Source of the DNA: Streptomyces plumbidurans
GTDB lineage: Bacteria > Actinomycetota > Actinomycetes > Streptomycetales > Streptomycetaceae
Reading direction: 5' to 3'
Assembly: GCF_019857225.1 (NCBI RefSeq)
Contig: NZ_JAFJSY010000010.1
Span: 62,001 to 126,000, forward strand
DNA: 64,000 bases
The position numbers were made by a program, and so were the translations under genes. Every line of letters starts with the position of its first letter. The first letter of the stretch is position 1. Below the pieces are notes generated by a model. That model was given only the letters and a program-made list of their open reading frames with translations, searched no databases and was not told where the DNA came from. This document shows positions 1-8,594 of this stretch, piece after piece.

Positions 1-1
1 A

Positions 2-229
2 TGGGTGCGGGCGGTCAAGGGCGCCGACGGTGTGACGGTCGTGGAGATGGCCGGGCTCGGCCGCAGCGAGTCCGCCAAGGTGCCCGAGGAACTCGGCGAA
101 CTCGCCGGGATCCTGTACGACAAGGCGCCGGGAGCGCCCGAGCCCGAACAAGCCCCCGACGACTCCTCAGACCAAGACGACACCACCCCCGATCCTCACG
201 TCGTACCTGCCGAAGGGGCTGAGAAGTGA
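2..229 (+). CDS. resB: Cytochrome c biogenesis protein ResB, C-terminal end (partial)
   Basis: The 5' part lies outside the window; about 75 residues remain. They contain the C-terminal segment typical of ResB/Ccs1, with a VEMAGLGRSES stretch and then an acidic, proline-rich tail. ResB is a membrane protein that works with CcsB in system II cytochrome c maturation, carrying reduced apocytochrome and haem across the membrane. The TGA stop overlaps the GTG start of ccsB by four bases, as expected for the resB-ccsB pair. The identification leans on this neighbour as much as on the short sequence. Confidence 0.8.
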   Translation, partial: WVRAVKGADGVTVVEMAGLGRSESAKVPEELGELAGILYDKAPGAPEPEQAPDDSSDQDDTTPDPHVVPAEGAEK

Positions 230-1326
230 CTCTCGCCACCGGAACCGAGCTGGCCACCGCGGCCAACGAACACCTCGCGAACATCAGCAACACGCTGATC
301 TACTCCGCGATGGCCGTCTACACCCTGGCCTTCTTCGCCTACATCGCCGAATGGCTCTTCGGCAGCCGCAGCAAGGTCGCGCGCACTGCGGCCGCGCTGA
401 CCACCGGCGCGGAGAAGGCGAAGAGCGCCCCGGCCGTCACCGTGCAGACGGCCGGCGGAACCGCCGTACTGGAGCGGCCCAAGGTCGTCGTACGGTCCTC
501 GGCCGGCGCGCGCGACGTGCCCGACGGGCCCGGGGCGCACGGCGGGGACGAGCAGGGCGACCTCTACGGGCGTATCGCCATCTCGCTCACCGTGCTCGCC
601 TTCCTCGTGCATCTCTGCGGTGTGATCGCCCGCGCGGTCTCGGTGCAGCGGGCGCCGTGGGGCAACATGTACGAGTTCAACATCACGTTCTCCACCGTCG
701 CCGTCGGTGTGTACCTCACGCTGCTCGTGCTGAAGAAGAACGTCCGCTGGCTCGGGCTGTTCCTGGTCACGACTGTCCTCCTCGATCTCGGCATCGCCGT
801 CACTGTCTTGTACACCGCCAGCGACCAGTTGGTTCCCGCCCTTCACTCGTACTGGCTCTACATCCACGTCTCCACCGCCATCCTGTGCGGCGCGGTCTTC
901 TACGTGGGCGCGGCGGGCACGCTCCTCTATCTCTTCAAGGACTCCTACGAGACCAAGCTGGAGAACGGCGGCACGCCCGGCCGGTTCGCGACGTCCTTCC
1001 TGGAGCGGCTGCCCGCGTCCTCGTCCCTGGACAAGTTCGCCTACCGCCTGAACGCCGCGGTCTTCCCGCTGTGGACGTTCACGATCATCGCGGGCGCGAT
1101 CTGGGCCGAGTCGGCCTGGGGCCGCTACTGGGGCTGGGACCCGAAGGAGACCTGGGCGTTCATCACCTGGGTCGCCTACGCCTGCTACCTGCACGCCCGC
1201 GCCACCGCCGGCTGGAAGGGCCGCAAGGCCGCCTACCTGGCCCTGATCGCCTTCGGCTGCTGGCTGTTCAACTACTACGGCGTCAACATCTTCGTCTCCG
1301 GCAAGCACTCCTACGCGGGGGTGTGA
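226..1326 (+). CDS. ccsB: System II cytochrome c biogenesis protein CcsB (ResC)
   Basis: This 366-residue polytopic membrane protein carries the tryptophan-rich WWD-type haem-handling motif, seen as WGRYWGWDPKETW at about residues 298-310. CcsB forms the haem delivery and synthase complex with ResB, attaching haem to CXXCH apocytochromes on the outer face of the membrane. A first membrane helix lies at about residues 26-45, followed by a charged cytoplasmic loop of about 80 residues and then the conserved helical core. The GTG start sits inside the stop of resB, which implies translational coupling. The gene ends three bases before the convergent deaminase gene, leaving little room for a terminator. 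Confidence 0.95.
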   Translation: MTLATGTELATAANEHLANISNTLIYSAMAVYTLAFFAYIAEWLFGSRSKVARTAAALTTGAEKAKSAPAVTVQTAGGTAVLERPKVVVRSSAGARDVPDGPGAHGGDEQGDLYGRIAISLTVLAFLVHLCGVIARAVSVQRAPWGNMYEFNITFSTVAVGVYLTLLVLKKNVRWLGLFLVTTVLLDLGIAVTVLYTASDQLVPALHSYWLYIHVSTAILCGAVFYVGAAGTLLYLFKDSYETKLENGGTPGRFATSFLERLPASSSLDKFAYRLNAAVFPLWTFTIIAGAIWAESAWGRYWGWDPKETWAFITWVAYACYLHARATAGWKGRKAAYLALIAFGCWLFNYYGVNIFVSGKHSYAGV

Positions 1327-1329
1327 GCG

Positions 1330-1779
1330 TCAGTCGCCGATGTCCTCGTTCCACAGGGCAGGGTGATCCTTGACGAAGTCGCGCATCATCGCGGCGCACC
1401 CGGGGTCGTCGAGCAGCACGATCTCCACACCGTGCTCGGCCAGCCAGTCGTGCCCGCCGTGGAAGGTGGCCGCCTCGCCGATCACGACCCGCGAGATGCC
1501 GAACTGGCGTACCAGTCCGGAGCAGTACCAGCACGGCGAGAGGGTCGTCACCATCGTGGTGCCGCGATACGACCGCTGCCGTCCCGCCGCGCGGAACGCG
1601 GCCGTCTCCGCGTGCATCGAGGGGTCGTCGTCCTGGACGCGCCGGTTGCGGCCCCGTCCGAGGAGGGTGCCGTCGGCGCCGTAGAGGGCGGCGCCGATCG
1701 GGATGCCGCCCTCCGCGAGCCCGGCGCGGGCCTCCTCGACGGCGGTGGCGAGCCAGGTGCGTGCCTGTGCGTGATCCAT
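1330..1779 (-). CDS. Cytidine/cytosine-type nucleoside deaminase
   Basis: This is a compact zinc-dependent deaminase of 149 residues from the ATG chosen here. The zinc-binding signature is complete: HAE at residues 56-58 (His ligand and catalytic Glu) and PCWYC at 82-86 (two Cys ligands). The fold and the C-terminal DDPGC-type segment resemble the cytosine/guanine deaminase branch and not tRNA adenosine deaminases. The exact substrate cannot be told from sequence. An upstream in-frame start at 1815 would add 12 residues, but the ATG at 1779 has a GAGG-type ribosome site and matches the family N-terminus (MDHAQARTWL). It may be co-transcribed with the transglutaminase-like gene upstream. Confidence 0.85.
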   Translation of the reverse strand: MDHAQARTWLATAVEEARAGLAEGGIPIGAALYGADGTLLGRGRNRRVQDDDPSMHAETAAFRAAGRQRSYRGTTMVTTLSPCWYCSGLVRQFGISRVVIGEAATFHGGHDWLAEHGVEIVLLDDPGCAAMMRDFVKDHPALWNEDIGD

Positions 1780-1866
1780 GTCCCTCACTGTCCAGGGGGC
1801 CGGGCGCCGGGGCAACGCCGGGCTTCGTTCCTGGGCGGCGGACGGCGGACGGGTAACGGCTGACGG

Positions 1867-2766
1867 TCAGCGCAGTGTGACCCGGCTCGGGCCGTTGAAG
1901 GGCGCGTAACAGGTCACCGTCTGCGGGGTGCGCAGGACGTCGTCCTCGGCGAACAGCGTGCGTACCGCCTCGAAGGAGATGTCGCCGCTGACGACGGGGG
2001 CTACGCGGTCGTAGAAGACGCGGGCCGGTTCGGGCAGCGGGTCGCCGGGTTCGCCCTCGGCCTCGCCCCAGACGTCCCACAGCAGGGGCTCCACCTTGTT
2101 CAGGGCGGCCAGGTCGAGGCGGATGTTGCCGGAGACGTATCGCTCGCCCCAGAACGGTCCCTGGTCCGGTGTGTGCAGTCCGAAGGTCTCCGGGTCCGCG
2201 CCGTCCTCGCGGATCGCCCGCCATGCCTCGCCCGCGACGAGGAAGCGGTCGCGCGGGACGTCCATCGGGTCGAAGCCGGGCTTCCAGTGATCGGTGAGCA
2301 GGGGATCGGCGAGTTCGGCGTCGGCGAGCAGCCAGCCCCGTCCGCCGTCCCAGTACTCGGTGACGACGTGGTCGACATGGAAGTCGCCGGAGCCGAAGTA
2401 GTCGGCGAAGCCGACCCGGATGCGGGCGGGGACGCCGACGTGGCGCAGCAGCGAGCAGTGCAGCAGGGAGAAGTCCCGGCAGGTCCCGACGAACCGGTCG
2501 CCCACCTCGCGCCGCCTCTCCAGCGGGGCGGCGTTGCGTCCGACGATGATGCGCAGGATGTCGTCGGTGTAGCGGGTCTCGGCGTCGTTGTGCAGACGGT
2601 CGGTGGGGTGGGTGTGGCCGAAGATCTCCCCCTCCATACGGTGGATGATCAAGTCCCTTGTGATGCGGGCGAGTTGTGCGGGGTCCTTCGGCAGTCCGGC
2701 GTAGAGGCGGGCGAGTTCGCCGGGGTCGGAGAAGGTGCTCTGCGTGGTGTAGAAGGCGAGGGACAC
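1867..2766 (-). CDS. Transglutaminase-like domain protein
   Basis: The 299-residue protein has the Cys-His-Asp triad of the transglutaminase/protease-like superfamily: Cys96 in GTCRDFSLL, His133 in DHVVTEYW and Asp149 in GWLLADAEL. The arrangement is typical of bacterial soluble members that act as peptidases or amidases. No signal peptide is visible, so it is probably cytoplasmic. The residues after about 200 are less conserved and may cap the active site. The start gives MSLAFYTTQS. Neighbouring genes do not suggest a pathway, and the substrate is unknown. Confidence 0.8.
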   Translation of the reverse strand: MSLAFYTTQSTFSDPGELARLYAGLPKDPAQLARITRDLIIHRMEGEIFGHTHPTDRLHNDAETRYTDDILRIIVGRNAAPLERRREVGDRFVGTCRDFSLLHCSLLRHVGVPARIRVGFADYFGSGDFHVDHVVTEYWDGGRGWLLADAELADPLLTDHWKPGFDPMDVPRDRFLVAGEAWRAIREDGADPETFGLHTPDQGPFWGERYVSGNIRLDLAALNKVEPLLWDVWGEAEGEPGDPLPEPARVFYDRVAPVVSGDISFEAVRTLFAEDDVLRTPQTVTCYAPFNGPSRVTLR

Positions 2767-2918
2767 GAAGCCTCACTCTCGGCATCATCGGCCACGTGTT
2801 CGATTACGGGCCGGTGCGCCTCACCGTGCCAAATTTCCCCGGGAAATGTCCAGTTGGCGGACAGGGGAGCGCGCGGCGCCGCTGCCCCCCAAGGCCCGGG
2901 CCAAGGCCCCTCCCCGCC

Positions 2919-3893
2919 CTAGTCGTTCACCCTCAGCAGGAGCTTGCCCGTGCTGGTGCGGGTGCCCATCAGGCGGTGTGCTTCCGCGGCCTCCTCCAGG
3001 GTGAACTCGGCGGTCACCGGGAGGGACACGGTGCCGTCGGTGACCTTGGTGAAGGCCCGTTCCACGAGGGTGCGCAGTGCGGCGGGTGCCGTTGCCGCCA
3101 GGGTGAGGATCGAGAAGCCGCCGACCGAGATGCCGGACGGGTACAGTTCCGGCTGCCCCACGGTCCAGGCCGGCGCCGAGCTCGCGTTGCCGAAGGAGAC
3201 CAGGCGTCCGAAGACCGCGAGCGAGGCCAGGCTCTCGCGGAGGATCTCGCCGCCCACGGGGTCGAGCGCGAGGTCGACCCCGCGGCCGCCGGTGGCCGCC
3301 CGTACCGCCTCGGCGAAGCCGCCGACGAACGCCTCGTCGTAGCCGTGCTCGCGTGCGTAGGCCGCCTTGGCCTCGCTCGACACCACCCCGTACACCGCCC
3401 CGGCGCCCGCGGCCCGCGCCAACTGCCCGACCACCGTGCCGACTCCGCCCGCGGCGCCCTGCACTAGCACCGTCTCGCCGGGCTGCAGCCGCCCGACGGC
3501 GTGGACGAGGGCGTACGCCGTCGGCAGCACGGCGGGCAGGGTCGCCGCCGTCCGCAGGTCGAGCCCGGCCGGGACGGGGAACACTGTCGCCGCGTCCGCG
3601 AGTGCCACGTCCGCGTAGGCGCCGCCCTGCGTCAGAGCCGTCACCTCCTGCCCGGCGGACAGCCCGGTGACGCCCTCGCCGGTCGCGCGGATCCGGCCGG
3701 ACATCTCCAGGCCGGGCACGAACGGCAGCTGCGGCACCCGGTAGCCCTCGCCGCGCGCCTTGAGGTCGGCGAAGTTCACGCCGGTGTACGCCACGTCGAC
3801 GCTCACCTGGCCGGGGCCCGGTTCGGGGACCTCCGCCTCGACGACCTTCAGGACCTCGGGTCCGCCGTACTCCTGGAACTCGACCGCACGCAT
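2919..3893 (-). CDS. Zinc-free quinone oxidoreductase (MDR family, QOR type)
   Basis: This 324-residue medium-chain dehydrogenase/reductase has an N-terminal GroES-like domain (MRAVEFQEYGGPEVL) and a Rossmann domain with the nucleotide loop GAAGGVG at residues 146-152. The catalytic-zinc cysteines and histidine are absent, as in NADPH:quinone reductases. It probably reduces quinones or related enones in the cytoplasm. An upstream start at 3953 would place the N-terminus inside the palindromic operator region, so the ATG at 3893 is preferred. It is divergent from an ArsR-type regulator gene, with paired palindromes between them, so it is likely the regulator's target. Confidence 0.88.
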   Translation of the reverse strand: MRAVEFQEYGGPEVLKVVEAEVPEPGPGQVSVDVAYTGVNFADLKARGEGYRVPQLPFVPGLEMSGRIRATGEGVTGLSAGQEVTALTQGGAYADVALADAATVFPVPAGLDLRTAATLPAVLPTAYALVHAVGRLQPGETVLVQGAAGGVGTVVGQLARAAGAGAVYGVVSSEAKAAYAREHGYDEAFVGGFAEAVRAATGGRGVDLALDPVGGEILRESLASLAVFGRLVSFGNASSAPAWTVGQPELYPSGISVGGFSILTLAATAPAALRTLVERAFTKVTDGTVSLPVTAEFTLEEAAEAHRLMGTRTSTGKLLLRVND

Positions 3894-3907
3894 GCCGGCA
3901 CTCCTCA

Positions 3908-3963
3908 CGAGTGTTCGATGGGAAGCGAACACTGACGAGTGTATGGTTTTCATCGAACACTCG
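3908..3963. promoter_or_regulatory. Palindromic operator between oxidoreductase and ArsR-type regulator
   Basis: A perfect 13-base inverted repeat, CGAGTGTTCGATG (3908-3920) and CATCGAACACTCG (3951-3963), brackets the divergent promoters. Between the arms are two further half-site copies, CGAACACT at 3926-3933 and ACGAGTGT at 3935-3942. The half-site therefore occurs four times in 56 bases. This is a strong candidate binding site for the adjacent ArsR-family protein, covering both transcription starts. Confidence 0.6.
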
Positions 3964-3985
3964 GCAAGGCGTGAAGGAGCCCCGC

Positions 3986-4321
3986 GTGGCGCAGCGCACC
4001 GGTCATCGGGCCGCCCCCGAGCACACCCACCCCGACGACGTCCCCGTCCTCACCGCACTCGCGGCACTCGCCGATCCCGTACGCATCGTCCTGGTACGGG
4101 AGTTGGCGGATTCCGGCGACTGGACGCGCAGCTGCGGCAGCTTCGACGTACCGGTCGGCAAGGCGGCACTCAGCCACCACTTCGCGGTCCTCCGCGGCGC
4201 CGGCCTCGTGGAACAACGCGACGAGGGCCCCCGCCGCGTCAACCGCCTGCGCAGGAGCGAGTTCGAGGCCCGCTTTCCGGGGTTGCTGGAGCTGGTCTTG
4301 CGGGAGGAGCCGACGGTCTGA
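3986..4321 (+). CDS. ArsR-family winged-helix transcriptional regulator
   Basis: The 111-residue protein has an ArsR-type helix-turn-helix; the recognition region KAALSHHFAVLRGAGLVE lies at about residues 59-76, preceded by LAALADPVRIVLVREL. The classical metal-binding ELCVCD motif is missing and there is only one cysteine (Cys50), so a metal-sensing role is not supported; it may respond to an organic or redox signal. The GTG at 3986 has a good ribosome site (GAAGGAG at 3974-3980), unlike the longer in-frame start at 3911, which would lie inside the operator. It probably represses itself and the divergent oxidoreductase. Confidence 0.88.
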   Translation: MAQRTGHRAAPEHTHPDDVPVLTALAALADPVRIVLVRELADSGDWTRSCGSFDVPVGKAALSHHFAVLRGAGLVEQRDEGPRRVNRLRRSEFEARFPGLLELVLREEPTV

Positions 4322-4339
4322 AAGCGGGGGGCGGCCGGC

Positions 4340-4786
4340 CTACTCCTTGTCGCCGCTCTCCCGGCTGCCCTTGTCCCCCTGGCCCCCCTTGTCCCCCTGG
4401 CCCCCCTCGTTCCCCCGCTCCCGCCGTCGCAGTTCCTCCTCGCGGCGGCGTAGGTCGGCCTCCCAGTTTTTGAGGAGGGTTTCGTCCTTCTTGGTTTCCG
4501 CCTTGAGGGAGTTCAGGAAGTCGGGGTTGTCGTCCGGGGCGATGAACTCGGTGCGGTGGTTGCGGTGCCACTCGGAGGGGGTGGAGCCGCCCGGGGCGTT
4601 GTGCCGCACCTTGCCTGCCACGAGCCAGGCGATCGGGCCGACCAGTACCTCGCCGAACAGCAGGATGATGATGACCCAGACCACCTTGGGCAGCCCGCGC
4701 ACCTGTTCTTCCGGGGTGTTCAGGCAGTCGATGAAGGCGAAGATCCACAGCGCCAGGACCAGCAGATACGGCAGATACCGGAGCAT
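4340..4786 (-). CDS. Small membrane protein with PLD-nuclease N-terminal (PLDc_N) domain
   Basis: The 148-residue protein has two membrane helices, at about residues 4-22 and 36-58, forming the PLDc_N module found at the N-terminus of cardiolipin synthases. Here it stands alone, without the catalytic HKD domain. After the helices comes a charged, probably cytoplasmic tail with a coiled-coil-like EADLRRREEELRRRER stretch. The tail ends in a glycine/glutamine/aspartate repeat (GGQGDKGGQGDKG), which is written in a DNA tandem repeat at about 4368-4410. Its function is unknown. Confidence 0.8.
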   Translation of the reverse strand: MLRYLPYLLVLALWIFAFIDCLNTPEEQVRGLPKVVWVIIILLFGEVLVGPIAWLVAGKVRHNAPGGSTPSEWHRNHRTEFIAPDDNPDFLNSLKAETKKDETLLKNWEADLRRREEELRRRERGNEGGQGDKGGQGDKGSRESGDKE

Positions 4787-4874
4787 GGTGGTGCGATCCC
4801 CCATCGGACGGCGGCAGGGCACTGTCCGGCCCCGGTGACGGGGTCAGGGTAGCGGGTGGCAGATACTGGGACGC

Positions 4875-6329
4875 ATGGCTTACGACGATCTTCGCTCCCT
4901 GCTCAGGGCACTGGAACGCGAGGGCGACCTCAAGCGCGTCAAGGCCGAGGTCGACCCGTATCTGGAGGTCGGGGAGATCGTCGACCGGGTGCAGAAGGCG
5001 GGCGGACCGGCGCTGCTGTTCGAGAACGTGAAGGGCTCCGCCATGCCCCTCGCGATGAACGTCTTCGGCACCGACCGGCGGCTGCTCAAGGCGCTCGGCC
5101 TGAAGTCCTACGGGGACATCTCCGAGAAGATCGGCGGACTGCTGCGCCCCGAGCTGCCGCACGGCTTCGTCGGGGTGCGCGAGGCCTTCGGGAAGCTCGG
5201 CGCGATGACGCACGTACCGCCGAAGAAGGTGAAGGACGCCCCCGTGCAGGAGGTGGTGCTCACCGGCGACGACGTCGATCTCGACGCACTGCCCGCGCTG
5301 TTCACCTGGCCCCAGGACGGCGGCTCCTTCTTCAATCTGGGCCTCACCCACACCAAGGACCCCGAGACCGGCATCCGCAACCTCGGGCTGTACCGCCTCC
5401 AGCGCCACGACCGGCGCACCATCGGCATGCACTGGCAGATCCACAAGGACAGCCGCAACCACTACCAGGTGGCGGCGCGAAGGGGCGAGCGGCTACCGGT
5501 CGCGATCGCCTTCGGGTGCCCGCCCGCGGTGACGTACGCCGCCACGGCCCCGCTGCCCGGTGACATCGACGAGTACCTCTTCGCCGGGTTCATCGCCGGC
5601 AAGCGGATCGAGATGGTCGACTGCAAGACCGTGCCGCTGCAGGTGCCGGCGCAGGCGGAGGTGGTGATCGAGGGCTGGCTGGAGCCCGGCGAGATGCTGC
5701 CGGAGGGACCCTTCGGCGACCACACCGGCTTCTACACCCCGCAGGAGCCCTTCCCCGCGCTGACGATCGACTGCGTGACGATGCGCAAGCGGCCGCTGCT
5801 TCAGTCGATTGTCGTAGGCCGCCCTCCGACGGAGGACGGACCGCTGGGGCGTGCGACGGAGCGGTTCTTCCTGCCGCTGCTGAAGATCATCGTGCCGGAC
5901 ATCGTGGACTACCACCTGCCGGAAGCGGGCGGCTTCCACAACTGCGCGATCGTCTCGATCGACAAGAAGTACCCCAAGCACGCCCAGAAGGTGATGCACG
6001 CTGTCTGGGGGGCACACATGATGTCCCTGACGAAGCTGATCGTGGTCGTGGACTCCGACTGCGACGTCCACGATCTGCACGAGGTCGCCTGGCGCGCCCT
6101 CGGCAACACGGACTACGCCCGCGACCTCAGCGTCGTCGAAGGCCCCGTCGACCATCTCGACCATGCCTCCTACCAGCAGTTCTGGGGCGGCAAGGCGGGC
6201 ATCGACGCGACGAAGAAGTGGCCCGAGGAGGGCTACACGCGCGACGGCGGCTGGCCCGAGATGGTCCTTTCCGACCCGGAGACGGCGGCGAAGGTCGACC
6301 GCCGCTGGAAGGAGTACGGCCTTTCATGA
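4875..6329 (+). CDS. UbiD-family menaquinone biosynthesis decarboxylase (MqnL type)
   Basis: This 484-residue UbiD-family enzyme would use prenylated FMN to decarboxylate the prenylated 6-naphthoate intermediate of the futalosine menaquinone route. Family landmarks include the N-terminal DLRSLLRALEREGDL, the mid-region EGPFGDHTGFYTP and the later EDGPLGRATERFF segment. Its stop overlaps the start of the MqnP prenyltransferase gene, and the UbiX-like cofactor enzyme follows, which points to menaquinone and not to ubiquinone or a xenobiotic. The S. coelicolor counterpart is called MqnL in some literature; I leave the symbol blank because usage varies. Confidence 0.9.
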   Translation: MAYDDLRSLLRALEREGDLKRVKAEVDPYLEVGEIVDRVQKAGGPALLFENVKGSAMPLAMNVFGTDRRLLKALGLKSYGDISEKIGGLLRPELPHGFVGVREAFGKLGAMTHVPPKKVKDAPVQEVVLTGDDVDLDALPALFTWPQDGGSFFNLGLTHTKDPETGIRNLGLYRLQRHDRRTIGMHWQIHKDSRNHYQVAARRGERLPVAIAFGCPPAVTYAATAPLPGDIDEYLFAGFIAGKRIEMVDCKTVPLQVPAQAEVVIEGWLEPGEMLPEGPFGDHTGFYTPQEPFPALTIDCVTMRKRPLLQSIVVGRPPTEDGPLGRATERFFLPLLKIIVPDIVDYHLPEAGGFHNCAIVSIDKKYPKHAQKVMHAVWGAHMMSLTKLIVVVDSDCDVHDLHEVAWRALGNTDYARDLSVVEGPVDHLDHASYQQFWGGKAGIDATKKWPEEGYTRDGGWPEMVLSDPETAAKVDRRWKEYGLS

Positions 6330-7228
6330 GCAGCGCTTCCGCCGCGATCCCGCAGCCGGGGAGAACCAAGGCGTTCCTGCGCCTGGTGATGATCGAGCAC
6401 TCGGTCTTCGCCCTGCCCTTCGCCTACACCGCCGCCCTCACCGCGATGTTCGAGTGGGACCGCAACATCCACTGGGGGCGGCTGCTCCTGGTCACCATCT
6501 GCATGGTGGGCCTGCGTACGTTCGCGATGGCGGTGAACCGGATCATCGACCGCGAGATCGACGCCCGCAATCCGCGCACGGCACACCGCGAGCTGGTCAC
6601 CGGCGCGATGTCGGTCAAGCACGCCTGGACGGGCGCGCTGATCGCGGTCGTGGTCTTCCTGGGCTCGGCGGCTCTGCTCAACCCCCTGTGCTTCGCCCTG
6701 GCCCCCATCGCGGTGGTGCCGATGGTGGTCTATCCCTACGGCAAGCGGTTCACGAACTTCCCGCAGGCCATCCTCGGTATCGCGCAGGCGATGGGGCCGA
6801 TCGGCGGCTGGCTCGCGATCAGCGGCAAGTGGTCCTGGGACGCGACGCTGCTCGGTCTCGCCGTCGGCATCTGGATCGGCGGCTTCGACCTGATCTACGC
6901 CTGCCAGGACGTCGAGACCGACCGCAGGATCGGCGTCATGTCGGTCCCGGCCCGCTTCGGTATCCCGGCCGCGATCTGGGGCGCCCGCGTCTGCCACACG
7001 GCGGTCATGGCCCTGCTCGTCGCCTACGCGGTGGCCACCGACGCCGGCGCCTTCTTCTGGATCGGCCTCATGATTGTCGCGGGCGCCTTCGTCTACGAGC
7101 ACTACATCGTCCGCCCCCACGACCTGTCCCGCCTGAACCGCGCCTTCTTCAGCGTCAACGGCTTCATCGGCATCGCCCTGTTCGTGTGCGCGCTGCTCGA
7201 TCTTCTGGTGCGGGGTCTGACTGTCTAG
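6326..7228 (+). CDS. mqnP: Menaquinone biosynthesis prenyltransferase MqnP (UbiA family)
   Basis: The 300-residue integral membrane prenyltransferase has both aspartate-rich motifs of the UbiA superfamily: NRIIDREID (Asn71, Asp75, Asp79) and DLIYACQDVETD (Asp188, Asp195, Asp199). These bind Mg2+-diphosphate of the polyprenyl donor. It would prenylate the naphthoate ring formed by the futalosine pathway. The ATG at 6326 overlaps the UbiD stop (ATGA); a longer in-frame start at 6218 lies inside that gene and is rejected. Co-translation with the decarboxylase fits sequential steps at the membrane. Confidence 0.92.
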   Translation: MSSASAAIPQPGRTKAFLRLVMIEHSVFALPFAYTAALTAMFEWDRNIHWGRLLLVTICMVGLRTFAMAVNRIIDREIDARNPRTAHRELVTGAMSVKHAWTGALIAVVVFLGSAALLNPLCFALAPIAVVPMVVYPYGKRFTNFPQAILGIAQAMGPIGGWLAISGKWSWDATLLGLAVGIWIGGFDLIYACQDVETDRRIGVMSVPARFGIPAAIWGARVCHTAVMALLVAYAVATDAGAFFWIGLMIVAGAFVYEHYIVRPHDLSRLNRAFFSVNGFIGIALFVCALLDLLVRGLTV

Positions 7229-7308
7229 GGCGGCCGACGTGACCGTCTCGGGCATCGGTCGACCGACCGTGCATTAGCACCTCCCCGCCCCACCGGTACG
7301 CTCAAGGT

Positions 7309-7980
7309 GTGAACGCAGGGGAAAAGCAGCGCGTGCCTTGGATCGTGGGGGTGTCCGGGGCCTCCGGGACGCCGTATGCGGCCGCTGTGCTGCGCGCGCT
7401 TCTCGATGCCGGTGAGAGCGTCGATCTCGTCGTGTCGCGGGCCTCCCGGTTGACGCTGCTCGACGAGACCGGCATCTCCTTCCGGGACGCGCACTGGCGC
7501 GACGACCTGCGCGCATGGCTGAGCCGGGGCGCCGACGGCAAGCCCGGGACCTTCGAGACCGACCTCACGGGCGTGCGGTACTGGAACGCGGGCGACCTCG
7601 CGGCCGGGCCGTCGTCGGGGTCGTACCCCACCCAGGGCATGCTGATCGTGCCCGCCTCCACGGCCTGTGTCGCGGGCGTCGCGCTCGGGCTGTCCAAGGA
7701 TCTGCTGCAGCGGACGGCGAGCGTCACCCTCAAAGAGCGCCGTCCGCTGGTCGTGGCCGTACGCGAGACCCCGCTGAACGGCCAGACCCTCAGGCATCTC
7801 GTCGCGCTGGACGACGCGGGCGCGAGCGTGGTGCCGGCCTCACCGGGCTTCTACGCGGGCGCCACCCACATCCAGGACCTGGTGGACTTCGTCGCCGGGC
7901 GGGTGCTGGACGCGGCGGGCGTCGGGCACGGCCTGTACCGGCGGTGGAAGGGCGAGCTGCACCGCGGCGCGGACGAGTAG
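7309..7980 (+). CDS. UbiX-like flavin prenyltransferase (MqnM type)
   Basis: The 223-residue flavoprotein makes prenylated FMN, the cofactor required by UbiD-type decarboxylases. It has the N-terminal GVSGASGTPYAAAVLRAL flavin-binding loop and the conserved PASTACVAGVALGLSKDLL and LKERRPLVVAVRETPLN segments of UbiX. The GTG start follows an 80-base gap after mqnP, so it may have its own promoter or be read through. Placement beside the UbiD-like gene supports a dedicated role in the menaquinone pathway. Confidence 0.9.
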   Translation: MNAGEKQRVPWIVGVSGASGTPYAAAVLRALLDAGESVDLVVSRASRLTLLDETGISFRDAHWRDDLRAWLSRGADGKPGTFETDLTGVRYWNAGDLAAGPSSGSYPTQGMLIVPASTACVAGVALGLSKDLLQRTASVTLKERRPLVVAVRETPLNGQTLRHLVALDDAGASVVPASPGFYAGATHIQDLVDFVAGRVLDAAGVGHGLYRRWKGELHRGADE

Positions 7981-8078
7981 AGCAGGACGCAGCACCTCAG
8001 CACTCCGGTACGCCAGTACCTCTGCACCTCAGCACCTCTCATCACTTCAGGAACTCTTCAGCGGAAGGCTTCGATCGC

Positions 8079-8534
8079 ATGGACGCGGTGGACAGGCAGC
8101 TCATCCAGGCCCTGAGGGAGAACGGCCGGGCCTCCTACGCGGAGCTGGGGCGCCTCGTCGGACTTTCGGGACCCAGTGTCACCGACCGCATCAACCGGCT
8201 GGAGGCGGCCGGCGTCATCACCGGCTACCGCGCCACGGTCGACGCCGCCTCGCTCGGCCTCGGTGTCACCGCGCTCGTCGGCATCTCGCTGTCCGACGCC
8301 ACCGACCACGAGGACGTGGCCCAGCGGCTGAAGGACCTCTCCGAGATCGAGGACTGCTGGTTCATCGCGGGCGACGACTCGTACATGCTCAAGGTGCGGG
8401 CGGCGAACGTGGACGGCCTGGAGAAGATCATCCGCCGGCTGTCCGGCACCAAGGGCGTCTCCCGGACCCGTACCACCATCATTCTCTCCACGAAGTGGGA
8501 GAACCGGGTCGGGGAGCTGCCCGAGGAGGTCTGA
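8079..8534 (+). CDS. Lrp/AsnC-family transcriptional regulator
   Basis: This 151-residue regulator has an N-terminal helix-turn-helix (residues 1-60, beginning MDAVDRQLIQALRENGR) and a C-terminal RAM ligand-binding domain with the conserved IAGDDSYMLKVR strand. Such proteins form octamers or dimers of dimers and usually sense amino acids. It sits between the UbiX-like gene and mqnE in the same orientation, which suggests local control of menaquinone genes, but no operator could be assigned. The ATG start is set by the family N-terminus; the longer frame upstream overlaps the previous gene. The 98-base upstream gap has short GCACCTCAGCAC repeats. Confidence 0.9.
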   Translation: MDAVDRQLIQALRENGRASYAELGRLVGLSGPSVTDRINRLEAAGVITGYRATVDAASLGLGVTALVGISLSDATDHEDVAQRLKDLSEIEDCWFIAGDDSYMLKVRAANVDGLEKIIRRLSGTKGVSRTRTTIILSTKWENRVGELPEEV

Positions 8535-8594
8535 CCGCCGGGACGTACGGTGGTCGGTGTCGTTGTCGTCGGGTCGTCGGAGAAAGGTGTGGGC

